The notes beneath the pieces are model-generated. The model saw only the letters and a list, made by a program, of their open reading frames with translations. It did no database searches and had not been told where the DNA came from. Position numbers and translations under genes: made by a program. DNA of 9,707 bases from Chitinophagaceae bacterium (GTDB lineage Bacteria > Bacteroidota > Bacteroidia > Chitinophagales > Chitinophagaceae): assembly GCA_025924755.1 (NCBI GenBank), contig JAICHT010000131.1, forward strand, positions 1 to 9,707, read 5' to 3'. Below are positions 7,097 through 9,707 of the stretch, piece by piece; the stretch's first letter is position 1, and each line of letters starts with the position of its first letter.

Positions 7097-8761
7097 ATGT
7101 GTGGAATTTTAGGAGTATTTGATTTGAAAACCGCCTCGGAGGAATTACGGCCTCAGGCACTCCAGATGTCTAAAAAACAACGGCACAGAGGCCCCGATTG
7201 GTCGGGTATTTTTATGTGCGATGATGCAATATTGGTGCACGAGCGCCTTTCTATTGTTGACCCTGCATCGGGCAAGCAGCCACTATTTACCGCCGATGGT
7301 AAGGTAGCGCTGGCAGTAAACGGTGAGATTTACAATCACCGCGAACTTCGCAAGCATTTAAAAGAGCCGTACGAGTTTTTGACCCATTCGGATTGTGAAA
7401 TTATACTGGCATTATACCGCGAAAAAGGCATTCGTTTCCTGGAAGACCTGAACGGCATTTTTGCGTTTGCCTTATACGACAAAGAAAAGAATGAATACTT
7501 CATTGCCCGCGACCATATGGGAATTATTCCTTTGTATATGGGTTGGGACCAGTGGGGCAATTTGTATGTAGCTTCCGAATTAAAAACACTGGTAGGCGTT
7601 TGTACCAAAATTCAGGAATTTTTACCCGGCCATTATTTACACAGCAAAGAAGGCGAGTTAAAAAGATGGTATGACCGCGAATGGACCAGTTACGACAATG
7701 TAAAAGATAATATCAGCGATATTACTGAACTGAAAAAAGCATTGGAAGATGCCGTGCACCGGCAGTTAATGTCTGATGTTCCATATGGTGTATTGCTGTC
7801 GGGTGGTTTAGATTCTTCTATTGTATCGGCTATTGCAAAAAAATATGCAGCCCGCCGTGTAGAATCGGAAGACTTAAAAGATGCCTGGTATCCGCAACTG
7901 CACTCATTTGCTATTGGCTTAAAAGATTCAACCGATTTGAAAGCGGCCCAAAAAGTAGCCGATCATATTGGCACCATTCACCACGAAGTGAACTTTACTG
8001 TTCAGGAAGGATTGGATGCGTTGCGTGATGTCATCTATCATATTGAAACCTACGATGTAACTACCATCCGGGCTTCTACGCCTATGTACTTACTGGCCCG
8101 TGTTATTAAATCAATGGGTATAAAAATGGTGCTGTCCGGCGAAGGGTCTGATGAATTGTTTGGCGGTTATTTATATTTTCATAAAGCACCTAATGCGCAG
8201 GCTTTTCACGAAGAAACGGTTCGGAAATTAAGCAAACTGCACTTGTACGATTGCCTGCGTGCTAATAAATCATTAGCAGCCTGGGGTGTGGAAGGTCGTG
8301 TACCGTTTTTGGATAAGGAATTTATGGACGTGGCGATGCGCCTGAACCCGGCCGATAAAATGGCGGGCAATGGTAAGATTGAAAAGTGGGTATTGCGCAA
8401 AGCCTTTGAAGATTACTTACCGGCAGAAGTGGCCTGGAGGCAGAAAGAACAATTTTCGGATGGCGTAGGCTATAGTTGGATCGATTCTTTAAAGAAAATT
8501 ACATCAGAGCAGGTAAGCGACGAGCAGTTAAAGAATGCTGCTTTCCGTTTTCCTATCAACACGCCTACTACTAAAGAAGAATATTATTATCGTAGTATTT
8601 TCAATGAGTTATTCCCCGGCGATGAAGCGGCCCGTTGTGTGCCTTTTGAAAAGTCGGTAGCCTGCAGTACGGCTATTGCCCTGGAATGGGATGAAGCGTT
8701 CAAAAAAATGCAGGATCCATCCGGCCGTGCGGTACAAAGCGTACATGAGCAAGCGTATTAA
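7097..8761 (+). CDS. asnB: Asparagine synthase (glutamine-hydrolysing), AsnB type
   Basis: The enzyme makes asparagine from aspartate, glutamine and ATP in the cytoplasm. At 554 residues it has the length of E. coli AsnB. The start MCGILGVFD places the nucleophile Cys right after the initiator Met, so the ATG at 7097 is certain. The N-terminal class II glutamine amidotransferase domain (about 1-190) holds Arg50 (ERLSIVD), Asn75-Gly-Glu77 (NGEIYNH) and Asp99 (HSDCE). Counted from the Cys, these equal the known AsnB residues Arg49, Asn74, Glu76 and Asp98. The synthetase domain has the PP-loop LSGGLDSS (234-241), which binds ATP, and the LSGEGSDELFGGY motif (346-358). No key residue is missing. 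The gene stands alone, with its own promoter (6933-6963), a leader with possible attenuator, and a strong terminator. The leader suggests control by amino-acid or nitrogen supply, but the effector is unknown. Confidence 0.97.
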   Translation: MCGILGVFDLKTASEELRPQALQMSKKQRHRGPDWSGIFMCDDAILVHERLSIVDPASGKQPLFTADGKVALAVNGEIYNHRELRKHLKEPYEFLTHSDCEIILALYREKGIRFLEDLNGIFAFALYDKEKNEYFIARDHMGIIPLYMGWDQWGNLYVASELKTLVGVCTKIQEFLPGHYLHSKEGELKRWYDREWTSYDNVKDNISDITELKKALEDAVHRQLMSDVPYGVLLSGGLDSSIVSAIAKKYAARRVESEDLKDAWYPQLHSFAIGLKDSTDLKAAQKVADHIGTIHHEVNFTVQEGLDALRDVIYHIETYDVTTIRASTPMYLLARVIKSMGIKMVLSGEGSDELFGGYLYFHKAPNAQAFHEETVRKLSKLHLYDCLRANKSLAAWGVEGRVPFLDKEFMDVAMRLNPADKMAGNGKIEKWVLRKAFEDYLPAEVAWRQKEQFSDGVGYSWIDSLKKITSEQVSDEQLKNAAFRFPINTPTTKEEYYYRSIFNELFPGDEAARCVPFEKSVACSTAIALEWDEAFKKMQDPSGRAVQSVHEQAY

Positions 8762-8781
8762 TAATTAGATTATAAATAATG

Positions 8782-8809
8782 AAAGCACTACTTTAAGTAG
8801 TGCTTTTTT
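8782..8809 (+). terminator. Intrinsic terminator of asnB
   Basis: AAAGCACTACTT (8782-8793) and AAGTAGTGCTTT (8795-8806) are perfect inverse complements; the stem is at least 10 bp with a small central loop. The run of six T is at 8804-8809. It starts 20 bp after the asnB stop. The A-rich sequence before the stem makes it usable on the minus strand as well. Confidence 0.92.
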
Positions 8810-9063
8810 GTTTTAGTAGGAAGTTTGTTGTTGAATAATGTTATTCCTCTAGTTGTTGGTTATAACACGAACAAAGGGAGAAAAATTCTTGACAAGGTTG
8901 AAAGTCCGCTGGATAAATTAGCCTGGTCTGCACTTTCGTATTTAGGAGTAGCGGTATAGAGACCACTTCTAAAAGCGAAAGATTGTATACTTGATAATGA
9001 ATTTGGAAGATTAGAAGACTTTTGTAGTTTTATGAGTTAGCGGCAAGCTTGTTATCACTTCCT
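8810..9063. other. Non-coding or degraded stretch between asnB and the orphan gene
   Basis: No intact gene is visible. One forward frame is open from the stop at 8798 to a TAG at 8957 and again to a TAG at 9038. It would read, in part, VIPLVVGYNTNKGRKILDK, then LAWSALSYLGVAV, a stop, then RPLLKAKDCILDNEFGR. It has no in-frame ATG near the left end, so it may be a remnant of a gene or just chance. An imperfect palindrome lies at 8853-8874 (TTGTT, GTTATAAC, AACAA) and a perfect 8-bp palindrome CAAGCTTG at 9044-9051. A weak promoter candidate for the next gene is TTG (8991-8993), 23 bp, GACTTTTG (9017-9024). Confidence 0.5.
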
Positions 9064-9624
9064 ATGACTTCAGAGATATTAAAAACGACACCACCTTCAG
9101 GCGACTTTCCCGAAAAACATTTCGGCGACCATTTCAATTCACGACTTTGGGTAAAATTTACTGACAATGCATTACAAGATTGGGTTGGTTGCTTTTCTAA
9201 AACTTATCAAACCCTTGACGTTGTTTTGACTGATTGCAACAACGAAACAGCTTTAGTAGTTTCAGGTGGACAAGGCTATTTAGTTGACATTTCAAAACGA
9301 GAATTGATTTACGAGAGGGACGAACTGCCAACTATAGAAAGTGCAATTACGACAACAAATCCAGATTACTTTTTAATTGGAGCTTGTTACACAATTTATG
9401 TTTTTAACAAGCAAGGGTTGGTAAGAATGATTGAACCACACTTCATAGTTGATGGCATTTACTTTTTAGAGCAACAAGGCAAGAAAGCTATCGGACATTT
9501 ATATTCAGGCATGTATGGAAACACGAATGTTGGTTTTGAATTGGACTTGAGCACATTTGAGCTGCAAGTGAACGAAGAAATAAAATATCGTTACGTACAA
9601 CCATTTAAGTTTATAAAAGTTTAA
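9064..9624 (+). CDS. Unrecognised 186-residue protein, probably acquired
   Basis: I do not recognise a family. There is no signal peptide or membrane helix, so it is likely cytoplasmic. The chain looks beta-rich: aromatic and hydrophobic strands alternate with turns. Examples are LWVKFTDNALQDWVGCF (28-44), ALVVSGGQGYLVDISKRELIYE (63-84, with a Gly-Gly-Gln-Gly turn), YFLIGACYTIYVFNKQGLV (102-120) and KAIGHLYSGMYGN (141-153). Repeated strand pairs of this kind are compatible with a beta-sandwich or a few propeller-like blades, but this is only a guess. The ATG at 9064 is chosen over a TTG five codons earlier. Codon choice (many ACA, CCA, GGA, AAA) and lower GC differ from asnB and the RND gene. 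It follows a strong terminator and is followed by a two-part hairpin, so it stands as a single-gene unit, as in cassettes and genomic islands. Lone small soluble proteins of this sort are sometimes immunity or defence factors; nothing here proves that. Confidence 0.8.
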   Translation: MTSEILKTTPPSGDFPEKHFGDHFNSRLWVKFTDNALQDWVGCFSKTYQTLDVVLTDCNNETALVVSGGQGYLVDISKRELIYERDELPTIESAITTTNPDYFLIGACYTIYVFNKQGLVRMIEPHFIVDGIYFLEQQGKKAIGHLYSGMYGNTNVGFELDLSTFELQVNEEIKYRYVQPFKFIKV

Positions 9625-9633
9625 AGTGACGAA

Positions 9634-9670
9634 AGCCAGCAGGCAACAATGGCTTGTTGATATGCTGGCT
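9634..9670. repeat. Two-part imperfect hairpin after the orphan gene
   Basis: The outer arms AGCCAGCA (9634-9641) and TGCTGGCT (9663-9670) pair over 8 bp. A 2/3-nt internal bulge (GG against ATA) follows. The inner arms CAACAA (9644-9649) and TTGTTG (9654-9659) pair over 6 bp with a TGGC loop. No T-run follows on either strand, so it is not a standard terminator. Two short stems with an unpaired middle resemble the folded form of integron attC sites or REP-like elements. The standard attC core boxes are not clearly in place around it; an ACCCAAC at 9672-9678 fits RYYYAAC but such matches are common by chance. Confidence 0.6.
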
Positions 9671-9707
9671 GACCCAACGCTATTGAACATTAGAATACAT
9701 TTTGTAC

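Noticed and set aside
8853..8874. Imperfect palindrome TTGTT-g-GTTATAAC-acg-AACAA as an operator or att core
   Set aside because: AT-rich palindromes of this size arise easily by chance and there is no adjacent regulator or recombinase gene.
9049..9063. TTG start for the orphan gene adding five residues
   Set aside because: An ATG is present five codons later, TTG starts are rare in this group, and no ribosome-binding feature favours the TTG.
9672..9678. ACCCAAC as an attC inverse core box (RYYYAAC)
   Set aside because: The degenerate box is expected about once per kilobase by chance, and no partner GTTRRRY lies before the window end, so it is mentioned but not called as an attachment site.

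Overview
The window looks like a piece of a Bacteroidota chromosome, probably from the Chitinophagaceae or a close relative (inference). The evidence is a perfect Bacteroidota-type promoter (TTG, 20 bp, TATATTTG) ahead of asnB, the absence of Shine-Dalgarno sequences at the starts, moderate GC, and the type of RND pump and M16 peptidase encoded. No RNA gene, CRISPR array or recognisable transposase is visible.

Layout. (1) 1-2239, + strand: the C-terminal three quarters of an RND-family efflux permease, cut by the left edge, followed by a clear intrinsic terminator. (2) 2350-2812, - strand: two small genes, an 83-residue conserved-looking hypothetical and a possible 36-residue single-pass membrane protein. 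(3) 3069-5921, - strand: a secreted two-unit M16 (insulinase-like) zinc peptidase with its own terminator. (4) 6107-6907, + strand, divergent from the peptidase: an AIM24/TIGR00266 family protein. (5) 7097-8761, + strand: a full-length glutamine-hydrolysing asparagine synthetase, asnB. Its promoter is good, and its roughly 127-nt leader holds an 11-bp-spaced direct repeat and a terminator-like hairpin just before the start codon. A strong terminator follows the gene. (6) 8810-9707: an accessory-looking segment with lower GC and different codon choice. It holds a non-coding or degraded stretch, an unrecognised 186-residue protein, and a two-part hairpin right after that gene.

The genes do not form one pathway. 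RND export, envelope proteolysis and asparagine synthesis are separate housekeeping or envelope functions, each with its own transcription unit. The points most worth a second look are the asnB leader (possible transcription attenuation), the hairpin plus orphan gene at the right end (possible mobile cassette), and the extra hydrophobic segments in the RND pump. I saw no clear evidence of a wholly new multi-gene system.
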